Shown here piece after piece: positions 1-13,645 of a stretch of 64,000 nucleotides of DNA. The position numbers and the translations under genes are program-made. The notes beneath the pieces are model-generated. The model searched no databases and was not told the DNA's origin. It saw only the letters and a program-made list of their open reading frames with translations. Source of the DNA: Pelecanus crispus (Eukaryota; Chordata; Aves; Pelecaniformes; Pelecanidae); assembly GCF_030463565.1 (NCBI RefSeq), contig NC_134676.1, positions 3,396,001 through 3,460,000 of the forward strand. The letters run 5' to 3'. The stretch's first letter is position 1, and every line of letters starts with the position of its first letter.

Positions 1-394
1 GGGGTTGCCATGGCAAAATGGGATTTGCTGGGAATGAATAGCTTGCTTTTTCTCCCCTGAAATGAATGGGTTGCTAAGACCTCCCTGCATATGAAGATTG
101 TAGGTGCTACCTTCGGTGGAAGAGGCAGCTAACAATATCCCCCCCAGCTTTAAGTTATCCACAGGCCTCTTAATACAACTCAATCTTATTACACAAAAAA
201 AATGTGATCTCAAGTGTAGATTGAGAGAGACAAAATGTTCCCAGTGGGATCTATCCGTGCCTCTTCCCCAGTCCCCTCCAACAACAGGGATTAGCGGCAA
301 TGTTTGCACTGACTGTAACTAGGACATAAAGACCATGGTTCATTTCTTCCCATTCAGCTAATTCTTTACATTGCAGACACTACAGGATCCATTT

Positions 395-434
395 ATGTTT
401 TGGGTTTTTTGGGGTTTTTTTTTTGTCTTTTGTG
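395..434 (+). repeat. G/T-rich tract
   Basis: TTTTGGGTTTTTTGGGG followed by a T-run; low complexity. Confidence 0.8.
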
Positions 435-3400
435 AAAGTAGGTTGGGGTGGGAGGGAGTGAGGGGGAGAAATCTGCTGGGGAAACTGTTGGCGTCTCCAA
501 AGAAAAGTATCTTTTCAAACCTTAGCCTGCGGCCCACAGCCCTCCTCTGCCGGGGATGAAAGAAGCCGCGGTCCCCATCTGACGCGATGGCATTTGCAGG
601 CAACGCCGCTTTTAGATGAAGGCCGTGATGTATTCGCCAAGAGTGGCAACTTTTAAGAAATAAAGTGATTTAAGCTGGCAGATCTGACTTCCCATATCAA
701 GCTCTGGGGCGTTTTTTCAGCAAGTGCTCGCTTTCAGTCAGCTCTCATTCCTGACACATACCCACCTCTAAAACAAACTACAGCATTGACTTGAAGTATG
801 GGTTTTTTTTTCTGGGAGAACTTTGGAAGGCACAACGTGGCCGTATGGGAAGGGTTTGGCCAGGACTCCAGGGTAAATGTTTTTGCCACCCATGCGATCC
901 CTGATACGCACCAATGGACAATGTTCACATTTTTCTTCCATTTGGAAGAAAACTTCTCCAGCAGCCAAAAACATGGTTGCGGGACACAGGATTTGTGCGA
1001 AGGGGCTGGAAGATGCCCTTGGCTTTGTGCAGCACAGTCGCACCGTGACTTCAGCCTGTCTGGAGAGGGTCAGCGAGGCCACGGCATCTGGGCCACCTTC
1101 CTGCAGGTCCTGAACTCACTCCATCCCTCTTCTGGAGCATGGGGATGAGAGAAGAGATGGTTAATATTGCCAAAACGCCTTCTGGCTGACCCAGGAACAT
1201 GTTTTATCTCCTCCAAAGCCATTCATTAATCTTGCCTTAACAGACAAGTCCTGCTGACTCACAGCGGGTTCAGGGGAGGTTACAGGGTGAAAATGAAGGA
1301 TTATGAGATGAAGGAGGAACTCACAAATCTTTCCAAGGTGGCGGGCAGGCAGGGCTCTGTGTCACAGGCAGTACTAGGATGTGGTGACCCATTTCTGCCT
1401 CGTGGTCTCTCATTCCTCACTGCTGAAGGCAAATACTGTAGAAATAAGAGCCACGGAGCAGACTTAGGAGCTTCAAAATGTTGACTGTGGTGGTTTATTT
1501 CCTTATTTAATTGCCAACTTCCAGCCTCAGAGAGGAAAAGTGCGCAGTGCAGACACACCTCTCGTCTGAAATTTGGTCATCACAGTTACAGGCTGTAACC
1601 CATGCGAGGATTAACCTGGATTTGTTACACAGACAAGAGAGAGGAAAAATGACCTAAAATTGCACCGTGCATCTTGGGAGACCCTAGCTAATGTGCCCCA
1701 AATGTGTGTGATGATATATCTACTACCTCTCACCTCTGTTCTTGGCACTGGGAGAGACAGCAGATGAATCTGAGCTGTCCTTTGGGGGAGCACAGGCTTG
1801 CCAAGGACTTCAGCACACTCTTTGGAGAAAGACACTGCATGTGCTTGAAGAGGAGGATGATACCTGAGTACCTTTTTCTGCAGCACCAAGAAATATCCTA
1901 AGGAATGGGCAAGTGCTGGTATGCGTTACGTACTCCTGGGCTCCTTCCAGCAAAGGGAAGGTGTGAATGGTACCTTGGAGAAAGTCACCTTTCTGCCACC
2001 TCAGCTCTTCTCGCAAAGGATGTGTTTTGGTCCAGACCAGCCAGGCTGTCGGTGTTGACACCCATAGACAACGTGTGTTCCCTGTTTGTAGAGAAAAAAC
2101 TAATAGGAATTCCACAGGATCCTACCTGAAAACTGCTCTTCACCTTCAAAAGTGTGCCAGACTGCATCAGGAGAGGGTACCAATGAAAAGCAGAAAATAG
2201 CTGAGGATTAGATGAGAGAAGTTTGGGGGAGTCTGAGAAGGCAGGATTTCCTGTGGTGGGCCTGATCCGGCATCCTGGTGAGGATTTCCATCCTGGGAAG
2301 TTACTAAGAAGGACACAGTGGTTGGGATTCAGGTCCGGATTGCCAGTGTCCAAATGTAGATGTGCACTGGTGTCTCCATGTGTGGTCGATGTCCGAGCTC
2401 CCATCAGCTGGCAGAGATCTAATCCATGCGGTCAAGCGGCCAGAGGATGACCCATGGCTGCTTTAGGGTGAGCAAAGTGCCTTCATCACCTGCATCGATC
2501 CCATCTCTCATGGCTGGTGGGAGCTCAGACGTGCAGGACACGTACAGACACCTCAATTCAGGCGTCTCTCATCTTGGGCTGAATCTTGTTGCTGCTCACG
2601 CTGACACCTTTTGTTCTGCTGACCGTTTTTCACCAAAAATACACAAGACACTTGATCTGCTCATCCCAGGAACAGTTATGGGGACTGCTCGCCAAAGCTG
2701 CATGACATCAATATAGAGGCTGTCCTGACAAGTTTTCCCACCAGGGAGGGATGTGTTTTTGGTAGGTCAAAGGATGCTATTCGTCAAAATAAAGGTATAT
2801 CGGAGATTTTGAAGAACGCGTGCTCATACTGACATATTCATCTGATGTTAATTAATAAGGACAGGGGAAATGCGTTGTCAGATTCAGAGCTGTGGGTTAG
2901 CTCACCCTCACAGCCCTGTGCTGGATGAATGATTTATATCTTTAAACCTAAAGAATCTGGAAACAGCGTTGCATTTCCTTCCCGTGGGACTACCGACTCC
3001 ACTTGCTCTAGCTTTTTTAAAGTCTGAAACAAAGATGGTTTTAGTTCATTACTGTCAAATGTGAATGATGCTCTGATTTTGCAGAAATGCAACATACTTC
3101 TAAAATTAGTGTCATCCTGTTTCACCCTCTTCCCGGTCACCCTGTGCAAGCAAAGAGATCCAACCTTTGTGCTTCTCCAGAACAGAAACTCTTCATATTT
3201 GAATGAATTTAAAGTGGGGTCACTGTGTATCCACACTCAGACGGTAAGTGTGGACTGATTTGTGTTTAAAAATTGTGTGGGAAGAAGAGCTTACTTTGAT
3301 ATTAGGAAATGTTCTGAACTTCCAAGTGCTTTTCAAAGATGCATTGGAGATTAAAAACCTCTTAGATTTTTTTTGTTGCAAAAGCAGTGAACATCATACC

Positions 3401-3584
3401 ATCTTGCATAAGGGAAAAAATTAAAGATGTGGGATGCAAGGAAACCTTTTTACTCATTTCAGTCATCGTGAGACTTTACCTGGGGCAGAGCTGAAGCACG
3501 GCTTTACGTACTCCTTCTGGTTTTGGCTGGAGGGATGGATTAAAAGAATCCATCCTACCCTATTTTCAATTTTTTATGGAGTGC

Positions 3585-3602
3585 TTTTTTTTTTTTTTTT
3601 TA
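3585..3602 (+). repeat. Poly-T run
   Basis: Uninterrupted T-run of about 18; no element boundary or target-site duplication recognised around it. Confidence 0.85.
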
Positions 3603-4151
3603 AGTAAAGTCTTGCAGTAACCATAGGAAGCCAGCTAACAGTTAGTTCCAGGTGGATTACTTTAGTTATAAATTAACTTGGAGGAGTCAGAGTTTTTGCT
3701 TTCACCTAGAAGCTAAACTTCCTCACCATCCAATTTATGCAATGATGAAGCTGCCGTGGGTGCCTGCGAGAACTTGGCCATAGGAGGAAATACACAGGTA
3801 ATTAGTTGCTTCAACACCAACCGCTGGAACTCTCTTAACTAGCACAAATCTGGACAGTCTCTGCAGCCCATAAATCGCTGCTGGTTGAGAGCTACGCAGC
3901 CATGAAATTCAGTCTTATCTCGGTGTAAAGTAGCTCCCCTCTCCCTTCAGTGCAGTCTGTCTGCACAGGTGTCCTTTGTCACTGCAAACATCTTCAGAAT
4001 TAGCACTGGAAGATGCAACTCACCTGTAAGGATAAATACTGGTGGGTTGTTTATGAACACCTCTACAATTAATTACCAAAAGTCTGCCAAGCGAGGAGTG
4101 TCTCTGTCTGCAGGGGATGCGTAGCTGTGTTTCAGAAATCAAAATGCAATT

Positions 4152-4168
4152 AAAAAAAAAAAAAAAAA
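4152..4168 (+). repeat. Poly-A run
   Basis: 17 uninterrupted A followed by a further A-rich segment (to about 4,180). Confidence 0.85.
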
Positions 4169-7100
4169 TCAGAAAAAAAGCCTTGATGGAGACGTGGCAA
4201 GTCCACCCCATCACACCGCCCTGCAGACAGGAACATCACTGAGCTTGCCAAGATCAGAGCGATGTGTTCAGACGCACTTTCATCCCCGGCTCAGGTACAC
4301 GGGTGGAAAATGGGAAGTGAAGATAACGCTGTGGCAAAAACCACTAGCCAAATTCGACAGCTTTGCATTGGTTTCTGCACAGATGTTTTTTCAGGAGGCC
4401 TTGGCCACAGGGACATGTGCTCTGGCTGCTGGCAGAGAGTGCAGTCACCCCTGCTGCTAATTAGCCCGTCAGCTGGGAGGGGTAATTGGTTAGGTTGGCC
4501 CCCCCTACCAAAGAGCAGGGGGGCTGGAGCAGCTCTGGGATGGCAGGAGAAGGGTGGCTGGTGGAGCGGTAGTGTCTTCAAACCAAGCAATGGCCTAGAG
4601 GATGGTCCATCGGTGTTCCTTCCAGCTGAGACATTCACTTCAAAAAGAGATAAGTGGGTTATTTTGGTTTATTTTCCTCATGAGCGTTGCTGTGGCTAGC
4701 TCGGGGTTGTTATTTTGGAGGGGAGGAGGACTCGCTGGTGTGGATGGGCATGCAAGCAGCCGTGTCTCCGGTTGCTCATTTAGCTGCGGTGGGGTGTTCT
4801 CCTGTTTCCTTTGCACAAGCGTGCTGTTGAATATTATTTTTGTGTAGCTAAGGATCCAGTGTCTCCAGCTCTGTTAATTAGGGTCTTTTGCATTTCACCT
4901 GTTTCTGGCAGACTGTGTCTACAAACTAAACAACAAAGTTGTTGCTGTATTTTTTTTTTTTCACTTTTTAGGGACTTGAGTGTTTTATCTTGACAAATGA
5001 ACTAGGGTATTTTTCCTTTTGGAGTCTTTATTCTACTTGGTTACTAGACTCATTTGAGAAAGGTTTCCTGGCTAAACATCCCGTATAACTGTTGGAAGGG
5101 TAATGGAGTTGGAATGTATAATGTTTGGAAAACAAGTTATTATGAATTATTCATATCCTGCTTTTCTTATTTTTATTGTTTGCCTATTCCATTAGAATAG
5201 CATTTTTATTTTATGTATCTACATGTTGCTATTCTCGGAGAATACAGTATGGTTGTTTTATGGAAATATGGAAGAGCTACTTGGGGGGAAAAAGGGGAGA
5301 GTTCTGAATTTTAAATAATTTTTTTGGAAAAAATAACTGTCATTAATATAGCATGAATGCTTCTAATCTTCAAGCATATGGTTAATTTGTTAAAGTTTCC
5401 CTTTGTCCTTTAAAATCATACTCATTGTCAGTTTAAATATATTCAGAATATATAATGCATGTACATCTTCAATTTTGAAATCAGTTCTTGGAATTATGTA
5501 CATATACCGTTAAAATTAACATCCATTTGAAGCTCAGTTTTAATGCAATTATAACTTGATGGATTTTTTCATCTAAATATATTTACAAAAGCAGAATTCT
5601 CACCAAGGTAGGGAATGAAGACAACAAATTCTAGAAGTTTTACGGACTGGAGGAGCTGGGATTTTTTAAGATAAAAAAATAAGGTCATTTCCTCATTCAG
5701 GGTCCCAGAAGCGCTGCACGTTACTGAATCTCTCGACGTGCAGTGCTCTGCGTACAAATAATCCATCCCTGGGTATTTGGGGAGTTCAGGCACACCCTTG
5801 CATGAAATCTTTTGCCTGTTTTTCCTGTTTCGCAGCATTGTGTTATTAGATACAAATTCTATTTACAATAAAATAATCTTTGGTCCGCTCTCTATTGTGA
5901 AGGTGAGCGGTGTCTCGCTGTCTCTCTTGGCTGCTGAAGGGGGAAAGTTCTCTCTCCGTAGCTGTGGAGAGAGACAGCTTCAGGAAGCCATCGGCTCAGG
6001 TGCGATGGGGTGTTTTTGTTGGTTTTTTGGGTTTTTTATGCTGGGACAAACCGTCTTCTCAAAGTCATTTGCCCATGTATCTTCTTACATCCTACTTTTT
6101 ACGTTGGGATGATCCCTCTTTTGGAAACGCTCCTCTGCTTCTACTGGCTGTAGATGAGATGCTTCGCATGGCGATGGCTGGAGCCAGATGAAACGCCACT
6201 TTCCATCGGTGTCCTCTCCAGACCGCAGTGTTGACACCAGGAGCTCCACACGCGGAGCTGATGTGATTTCTACGATTTGGATGCCCCTGTCCCGTGTTTC
6301 CCTGGAGGAAGGCAGGGCGAGAGGAGGTGATGGTGAGGGCAGCGTGCCTGGGGAGAAGGGGAGTGCAGTAACGAAACGAAGCAGCAAGTGGAGGACCAGG
6401 AGGGGCTGTCAAGGGATGGGCTCTTCCTCCTGCCCTCTTGGCACTTGGACCGGTGCTTTCTTCTTATTATATTTTAACCTAGCTGAGTCTTTTAAGCACA
6501 AACCTAAGCTGAGGCTGGGCAGTGTTGTCTGGGTAAATGGTTGCTGGCCGGGGAGCTGGACATGGGTCAGGTGCCCTCCAGCACACTTGCGTGGTCGTGC
6601 AAGGATTTCCACTGGGAGGGCTGTTAGACCTGTGATTGAGTGAGATGGGGGGAAAGAAAGCGGGACGTTTGCCCCCTAAAGCCCTGTGATTTTCCCTATT
6701 AGCTTGTGTCTGAAGAGGTGTGTCCTGCCTCAGCTCCCGCCTCCGTTTTTGGGCAGAAGCAGGAATTCACTAGTTCTGGCTCCTTCTTTTGGTGTTCGGC
6801 AAGTCCCCTTTTAGGGACTTTCTGGTCTGGGGAGGGGAAGGCTAGCTTGTTTGTTGGTTTTAAATCCCCAATGTGAAATCAAACTTTCTTACACAAGAAC
6901 TTTTTCCCTGGCTGTCTTCCTTCATGGGCACATGGCTGGTAGACCAAGGGGAGGAAGGAAGGACTGACATGGAGTACCAGGTGTAGGTTGGGAGCAGGGC
7001 ATGGGAGCAATGCAGTCTCTTCACCAGTGGATAGGCATTGACTTCTTAGGTGCACCGGGGAGACTTCAGAGCTCCCAGGCCTCTTCCCGGGGTGATTAAT

Positions 7101-7366
7101 CCAAATTCCCTTGGGATGAAGGTCCCTGAGAAGTTCCTCCTCTCCTGTCTATTAGCAAGAATGCTTGAAGGTAGATTTGTCTGCAGAGCACGGTTGCTAA
7201 CAGCAAAACAAGAAGAATTCTTTACCATGAGCAAAATTACTAACTGGGTACTGGTAAGGTGATGCTCTGAAAAGCAGGGTGGTATCTTGGGGCATGGTGG
7301 GAGACAGAAAACAGCCAGGAATGAGAGGGTGTTGGGACAGCCTGTCTCAGAATACACAGCTGAGTA

Positions 7367-7411
7367 TGTTTGGGGGTTTTGTTTTGGTTGTGTGGTTTGG
7401 GGTGTTTCTCT

Positions 7412-7443
<32 letters not shown>
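7367..7443 (+). repeat. G/T-rich tract ending in a 30-base T-run
   Basis: GGGGGTTTTGTTTTGGTTGTG-like sequence passes into TCTCTC and then about 30 T. Confidence 0.9.
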
Positions 7444-7448
<5 letters not shown>

Positions 7449-7922
7449 CTTAACTTACTATGGGTGAAATCACTTGTGGCTTCCTGTTTTCATTATTTGG
7501 CGCTTTTATTGTTTGGCAAGGATGTGTTTTAGAAGCAGAGTCAAGTCTCTGGGCCCACTTTAGCAGGTTTGGCACTACCATGCAGGTAGTACGGGCACCC
7601 AGGGGCTCGGTTGGAGGGGTTTGCATCCCGTTAAAGAGAGAGCAGCTCCGTATGGCAAAGGGGGGGCAAAGAAAACAGGTGTAAGGCTTGTCTTGTCACG
7701 AAGTCAAGTAAAATCTGCCTGCGTGTCTGCTTTCCTTGTTGATACCCCAAGGTCCCTAGCTGGAGACCATCGCTGATTTATAATGCTGCATAAAGACCTG
7801 AGAACTGAAGTAGACAAAACAGGAAGCAAAAGAGCTTTACAAATACACCAAGTGTTAAGAAATTGCTAAGTGCTGGCAAGTCTTACAGAAGGATGGTGTT
7901 TTCCCCATGGCGGGGGGGATTT

Positions 7923-7941
7923 AAAAAAAAAAAAAAAAAAA
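7923..7941 (+). repeat. Poly-A run
   Basis: About 19 A preceded by a G-run (GGGGGGG); homopolymer pair. Confidence 0.85.
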
Positions 7942-9670
7942 GGAGCACGCACCGGGCCATGTATCTGGCTGCTCTTCCAAAAGATGACTCTGCAGGGAGA
8001 AATCAATCCCATATTTTATCCCCCAATCCCAGTATTGATACAACCATGTGAAATATGATGGGTATTTGCCTCTCGTCTTGCTTCTGCTTCAGACTGCTGC
8101 AATTTCCTAGAATTAGTGGTTATCTGCCAGTCTGGGTGCATGAGGGAGAGGGTGTTGCTCTTAACGGACCATCTGTACAAACTTTGAAGGAGCCGAGAGA
8201 AGCACGATGTTATGGTGCATTCTTGGCTCCAGGGTTGGTTTAGCAGCAGCATTATCTGCGTCCAAGATTTGTGAGAAATGCAACCATGGGAAAACATAGG
8301 CAAAAAAGCGTTGCTGTGCTTGGAGAAGAGCCTCTGCTCCTGCAGCCAGTGCTGCAGAGCTGAAAATATGGGTGGTTAATGAAGTCTTACAAATGGAGCA
8401 ATATCTGTCCCTGCCCCGTTGGGCTCCGTAGGAGTTTCTCTGCTGTTTCAGGCTGATGCTGGATCCTTAGAGCCTCTGAAGGCCAGGAAGGACAGGAGTG
8501 CGTTGGTCTCCTGCTTGCTTCCCCCTATCACCTGTCAAACTCTTCCCAAAACACCTTCTCATGTTGCTGAAACAACATGATGTGCTGTAAGTGACCCTCT
8601 TCCCTAAACATTTAGAGAGAAACTCAGCTTTTTTTAGTTCCTTTTAACAAGGAAAATGTCTCCTTGTTATGAGCTTTGACTGGACGCTGGAGGTCAGTAC
8701 CGATGAATGAATTTTTGTCATGTTTCCTGGAAAGTTTCTTAATTTATAGTGCAAGATTTCTGCTAGGAAAGACAAAGGCATGCATGCTGTATAAACTTCT
8801 GGGAAGCACTCGTTGCTGTGAGTGCTGATAGAGCTGCATTGCACCAGTTTACATTCTGCAGAGGGCTGATTCATGGTGGTGGCAAGTTGGTAGGACTTTT
8901 TTTCCCCTTCTAGAAGCAAGGCAATTTCCTGAGCAAGTCTGAGGTTGAGTATCTGTCACGTGTATCCTGCAAGAAATAACTTTGTTTAAAGAGATCCCCA
9001 AAATGAGAGAATTGAATGCCCTACCTGTATGCAATTAGTACAAAGTCATGTTTGCAGTGAGCAGAAACTCTCCCCAGGCTGTGGATGAGATGAAGGTCCT
9101 GGGGAGACAGAGTGGCTCCCTCCCAGTTCCTGCTGAGCAAAGGACCAGTATCATAGCAACACTTCACCAAAAAATGATGGACTTAATTGTTTAAGGCCCT
9201 TAATAATTATTTTGCTCCTAACAAAGAGCTTATGCCATGGAAGCAGAGGTGTGCAAGCAGGACTGGGTGAGAAAAATCGCTGATACTTGGTCTGTAAAGG
9301 TTTTATGAACAACCAGCGCAGTTCCCTGTAGCAGCATGTAGCTGAACGCACTTGAGAATGCTTTTATTTATCCATCTACTACTCAGCAACAGTAAACACT
9401 GTCTCTTCTTCACTGAAAATGGCTCATCCATGTTTATATCCATTTCTGGAACAAATCTTGCTTGGAGATTGCATCCACTTGAACTGCTGCAACAGGATGA
9501 AAAAGATTTGGGGATACATCTGAAGGCTGAGCTGTCCGTCCTTCAAAACATCAAACCTCCCCAGGTGAAGCAATGAGGGGTGTGCATGGCTCTGCATGGT
9601 GGGAGCTGCAGACGATTCATTTGTTGGGGTTACACTTGTCATTTTGCAAGTGGCCTCCAAGTTTTGATGT

Positions 9671-9729
9671 CACACACACACACACACACACACCCACCCC
9701 AAAAAAAAAATGAGGGGAAAAAAAAAAAC
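9671..9729 (+). repeat. (CA)n microsatellite with A-rich tail
   Basis: About eleven CA units, then CCCACCCC and two A-runs separated by TGAGGGG. Candidate polymorphic marker. Confidence 0.95.
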
Positions 9730-10484
9730 CCAGCAGCAACAGCTCATCTTTTCCTATAGGGGATAACTAAACAGAGCTTTTCAGTGCTATCTTGTTCTGT
9801 GGTTTCTTTCTCTGCTTCCCCTCTTCCCATGTACATCATCAGATGGATCAGCTGGATTTAAATGTCCACCTGGCCGAGATGCTTAATAATTAGTTGGTGG
9901 CACCTTTGGCCGTGCGCAGGCCACTGCATGTGGCTGCCCATGTCGAAGCAGAAGCTCTATAAGTATTTTCAGCTATTCTAAGAAACTGAAATATAAAAGG
10001 CTCTTTATCACTATAAGCAAATGACAACAGGAACACTTGAGAGGTGGGAAGGAGAAAGAAAATGTGGTTTTGTTTCACAGAAAGATAAATTCGGGGAAAT
10101 GGAAGAACAGCAGCAACAGACTTGACTGCAAATTAAAATCTCCAAATAACTCCCCAGAACCAGGCTCCTTTTAAGATTCTCCCTCTCCATCCATAATGTG
10201 GTTTTAAACAAAAAAAACCCCTACACGTCTCCACTAGTGGCAGGGAGAATATTCTTGGCCAGTTCTGTCCACCGGCTTTCCTGTAATATGCATTGTTTTG
10301 GCTTCTCTTAGGTACGAGCTGCAGCGTGCAGATTACAGGGACAACTGTCTGCAAACAGTTGATACTGGGACTAAAGCTGGTAAAAATTGGTAGCGTGCCT
10401 AGTCTGCAGCTTCAGAGCTGTGGTACTGCAGATATGCCCTGCTGGAAAACACAGGAAGAATCCACATTTCATGGCCGCCTTTAC

Positions 10485-10553
10485 TTAAAAACAAAAACAA
10501 ACCCTAAACAAAAACTAAACCCTAAACCACCAACGACAAAACCCAAACAAAAC
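10485..10553 (+). repeat. A/C-rich tract with AAACCCT-like units
   Basis: Imperfect AAAACAAAAACAAACCCTAA-type repeats. One of the few tracts whose G/T strand is the minus strand. Units vary in length, so it is not a true telomeric array. Confidence 0.8.
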
Positions 10554-11636
10554 CTTTCCCTGCATGCAGCTGCTGATGCTTCATTTGCAACTCAACTCAT
10601 GGCTGCGTGATGCTCAAAGATGTCCTAGCGATGTGACTGGTACAAAACTGCACTGAAAACTGTCTCAGGAACATCCCGAAAATGAAATGCTCTGAAAAGA
10701 CTAACTTCTCCCAACGTTGCTGATGTTGAGTGGGGAAACAAAGGAGGCTATGAGAAATGCAAACGTTAATGTAGATAAAAGTGACTTCTTGGAGAAGACA
10801 CATCTGGAAATAGAGTAGCTTCATGGTGGAATCGCCTCACCTGGTCAGGGAGAACCTCTGTGCAGCCAGGAGAGCCAGAGGGGCTCTTCAGGAGTGTCCA
10901 CCCCTCCCTAAGAAAAAGGGTAAACATGAGATAAATCCTCTTCTGAAGTGGCCATTATCTCCACTGACTGTAAGAAACCTCTTGCTGAGACTTCAGTGTC
11001 AAACTTTTAGCAGCCTAAGATGAAGTGAGGTGGCTCCAACTTGGCGACCTGTGAAATATTTATTTTAGCTCTTTTGTGGTGGTGACACACGGCAGTGTCT
11101 CCATCCTGGTGTGTCAGCCCTTGTCCTGCCGAGGAGGCTCAGACCCCTGTTGCAGCAGCGTCACCCAGCCTGGTGGCTTTTGTGACATCCCAGGAGTTTC
11201 TTTCCCACGGGTCCCACATGCTGGATTTCGGGAAGGGTGTCGCGATTCCCGGTTTTAATTTAAAATGTTGTCTGCTCCTCGCCATGGCAGAGGAATTCTG
11301 CATGAAGCAACCATGCCCTGGATGTGTAAACTTCACAGGGGAAGCATTTCTGTTTTCTAATTTTGTGATGCTTTAGAGGGCCTGTGACTCATCCTTTTTG
11401 AATGCTTGGGGTCAGCAAGTCCCTTCTCTGTTCAGTTAGGGGTGTTTTTTTCCTTAATTTATTCCATTTTGAAGGTAGGGACTGCATATATAACAGCACA
11501 GAAACAACTTCTAGACGGTCAAGGACATTCAGAGCTGCTTCTTAAATTCTGTCCTTCACAGGAGCCTTGTGTGCCCGTGCTGGCTGCTGCAGCCGTCCCT
11601 GCTCTCTCTGTGCTCCTCTAGGTCTACGGAGATCGC

Positions 11637-11803
11637 AGAATCATAGAATGGTTTAGGTTGGAAAAGACCTCCAAGATCATCCAGTCCAACCATTAACCTA
11701 ACACTACCAAGTCCACCACTAAACCAATCAAGGGTAGAGTAGCAATTTCATGTTTCCTGGCTTGGTGGCTGGATTATTTTTAATGAAAGTAAAAACTAGG
11801 AAT
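11637..11803 (-). mobile_element. CR1 3' tail with spacer of the double-tailed subfamily, 5' truncated
   Basis: On the plus strand it starts with the reverse complement of the CR1 end (AGAATCATAGAATGG, then GGTTGGAAAAGACCT). It continues into a roughly 85-bp spacer (GTAGCAATTTCATGTTTCCT ... ACTAGGAATCA) that also lies between the two tails of the composites at 51.5 and 54.0 kb. The copy ends where the upstream tail would begin. Confidence 0.9.
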
Positions 11804-12411
11804 CATTAACATTGGAGATGTCTTCATTCTTCTTGCTTTGATTGCACCTGAGAAAGCTGGGTGATTGCAGATCCTTCTCCTTTAACAGGCTCTGCTCAGG
11901 GAGTGCTTGCTGCAGTTGCTGCCTGGATACTTTTGTGGCTCAGATTTCAAGCCTTTTGTCCGCTCCGAATCATATTGTTCTCTTATTCACGCACTCTTGC
12001 TCATCAGAGACACCCTCATCACGTTTTTGGCAGCACATCTCGTGGGCACTGTGACTTGCTCGATGTTTTAACTCCTGCAACACAGAGGCTGGAAGCCTTT
12101 GGCCAGTTGGAGCGGGGTGGCGTGGGCTCCACATGCTTTACGGATGATCCTGCAAGTGATGTATGGTGTCAGACCTATAGGTTAAGAGTAATCAGAGTCC
12201 ATGAGTTAGTGTGGTGTTGGGAAGACAGGAAGGGGAGAGGTCAGTTTAATTTTACCCTGCAAATACAAGTTACTTCGTAATCTTCCTGCTGCAACTAGGA
12301 ACTGAATCTAGATAAAGCCTGTTAATTCAGATTTTGCAAGCGTAGGAAGAACAGGTCCCCAAATGCCTTCCAGGTATTTATCCTGAGCAAATAATTTCAT
12401 TTGTCTTGAGT

Positions 12412-12518
12412 AGTTTCCAGCTCCTCTCCCCTCCAAAGACATTTCTGTGGTGTTTTACAGGAGAAGTTTCCAGCTCCTCTCCCCTCCAAAGACATTTCTG
12501 TGGCGTTTTACAGGAGAA
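12412..12518 (+). repeat. 53-bp tandem duplication
   Basis: Two head-to-tail copies differing by one base (GGTGTTTTAC versus GGCGTTTTAC). Each ends in TTTTACAGGAGAA, which resembles a splice acceptor. Near-identity implies a recent duplication. Confidence 0.95.
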
Positions 12519-13429
12519 TCTGAGCAGCATCTCCTGCTTCACCCTGAGATGTGCTCCAAGGTCTCCTCTGCAAGCAGGAACCTTGACTTGCTTAGTCGCA
12601 TGGCCGCTCTTTGTATCATCTTTGTCTCTTCCAAAGCCCATAATTACGTTAATAACTGGTCAGTCTGTAGCCATGCCAGCTGAAAGCTGGTCCCCTGTAG
12701 TCATGCCAAAAGGTGGTCGCGCCGGTTGTGCGCTTGGGATGGGAGCAGAGAACACTTCTCTCTGACTCAGCCCTGGTCAGGAAGTCATTGAGACACTTTC
12801 ATGGTGGAACAATTTTTGTCAAAGCATGATGGTAACCCGTAATCTGGCTTACGTGGCCAACTGAGTAATTCAGTTAAATAGTCCAGAAGTTTCTCCTGCT
12901 GTTGTGGCTGAAATATGGGATTTTCCTGCCCCTGGCCCCCTGTTAAACAGGTGCTTTGTATCATCTGGAAATAGCTGCGTTTCAGCATGGGGATCAAGTG
13001 GATTTCACGGAGAGGCTGAGAGTTGCTTTCAAGCTTGGCTCATGTGACGCGAAAAGCCGGCTCTACGTGTAATAAGCACTGATATTATTAAAGCACATTT
13101 CAGGGTGGGCACTCTGACAGAAAAAATATCCCTTTATCATGAATGCAAGAGAGAAGGGGCAGGGGTTTTCTCACTTTTGGGGGGATCTTTAAGTCTTTTG
13201 TTATTGTTCCAAATCACGGCGCATTTGGCCTAACCCACAGCAATAAAAAATAGATTATCTCATGGATGGAGCGGGCCGGTAAGCTCATAACCGCTCCTTG
13301 CTGATAACAGAGAACAAACGCCCTTTGCATCTCAGCACGTCGGAGGAGCGGGCTGCACTCCCTCCCTCACTCCGGATCAAGTCAAAGCAGGAATCTTGGC
13401 TGTGCGTGTGAAGATGGGATGCCAAGAGA

Positions 13430-13457
13430 TTTTTTTTTTTTTTGGTTTGGTTTTTTT
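13430..13457 (+). repeat. Poly-T / GGTTT tract
   Basis: T-run, then GGTTTGGTTTTTTT; low complexity. Confidence 0.8.
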
Positions 13458-13617
13458 AAGTTGATTTATGACTTCACCTGCAAAATATTCCCAACCTGAC
13501 ATCTTCCCTGCCCACCCCCCCCCCATCTTTGTCCTAATACAATGAAACAGGATCATGATTCCCAAAAAAGCAGGAGGTGTGGCATGCTCACCCTCCCTCT
13601 TTCTCTCTCTTCCCCTC

Positions 13618-13645
13618 TTTTTTTTTTTTTTTTTTTGTGTGTGTG
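13618..13645 (+). repeat. Poly-T run followed by (GT)n
   Basis: About 19 T then five GT units, preceded by a CT-rich segment (CCCTCTTTCTCTCTC). Confidence 0.85.

Larger units (their letters stand above)
1..11636. other. Intergenic block, no gene recognised
   Basis: Unique sequence with scattered homopolymers. Open frames are short (under about 150 codons), overlap on both strands and resemble no family. 5,040-5,580 is strikingly AT-rich without simple repeats. No CR1 tail seen. Confidence 0.6.

Noticed and set aside
10485..10553. Telomere-like AAACCCT repeats
   Set aside because: Only a few imperfect units of variable length. It fits the A/C-rich low-complexity class; bird telomeric repeats are TTAGGG.
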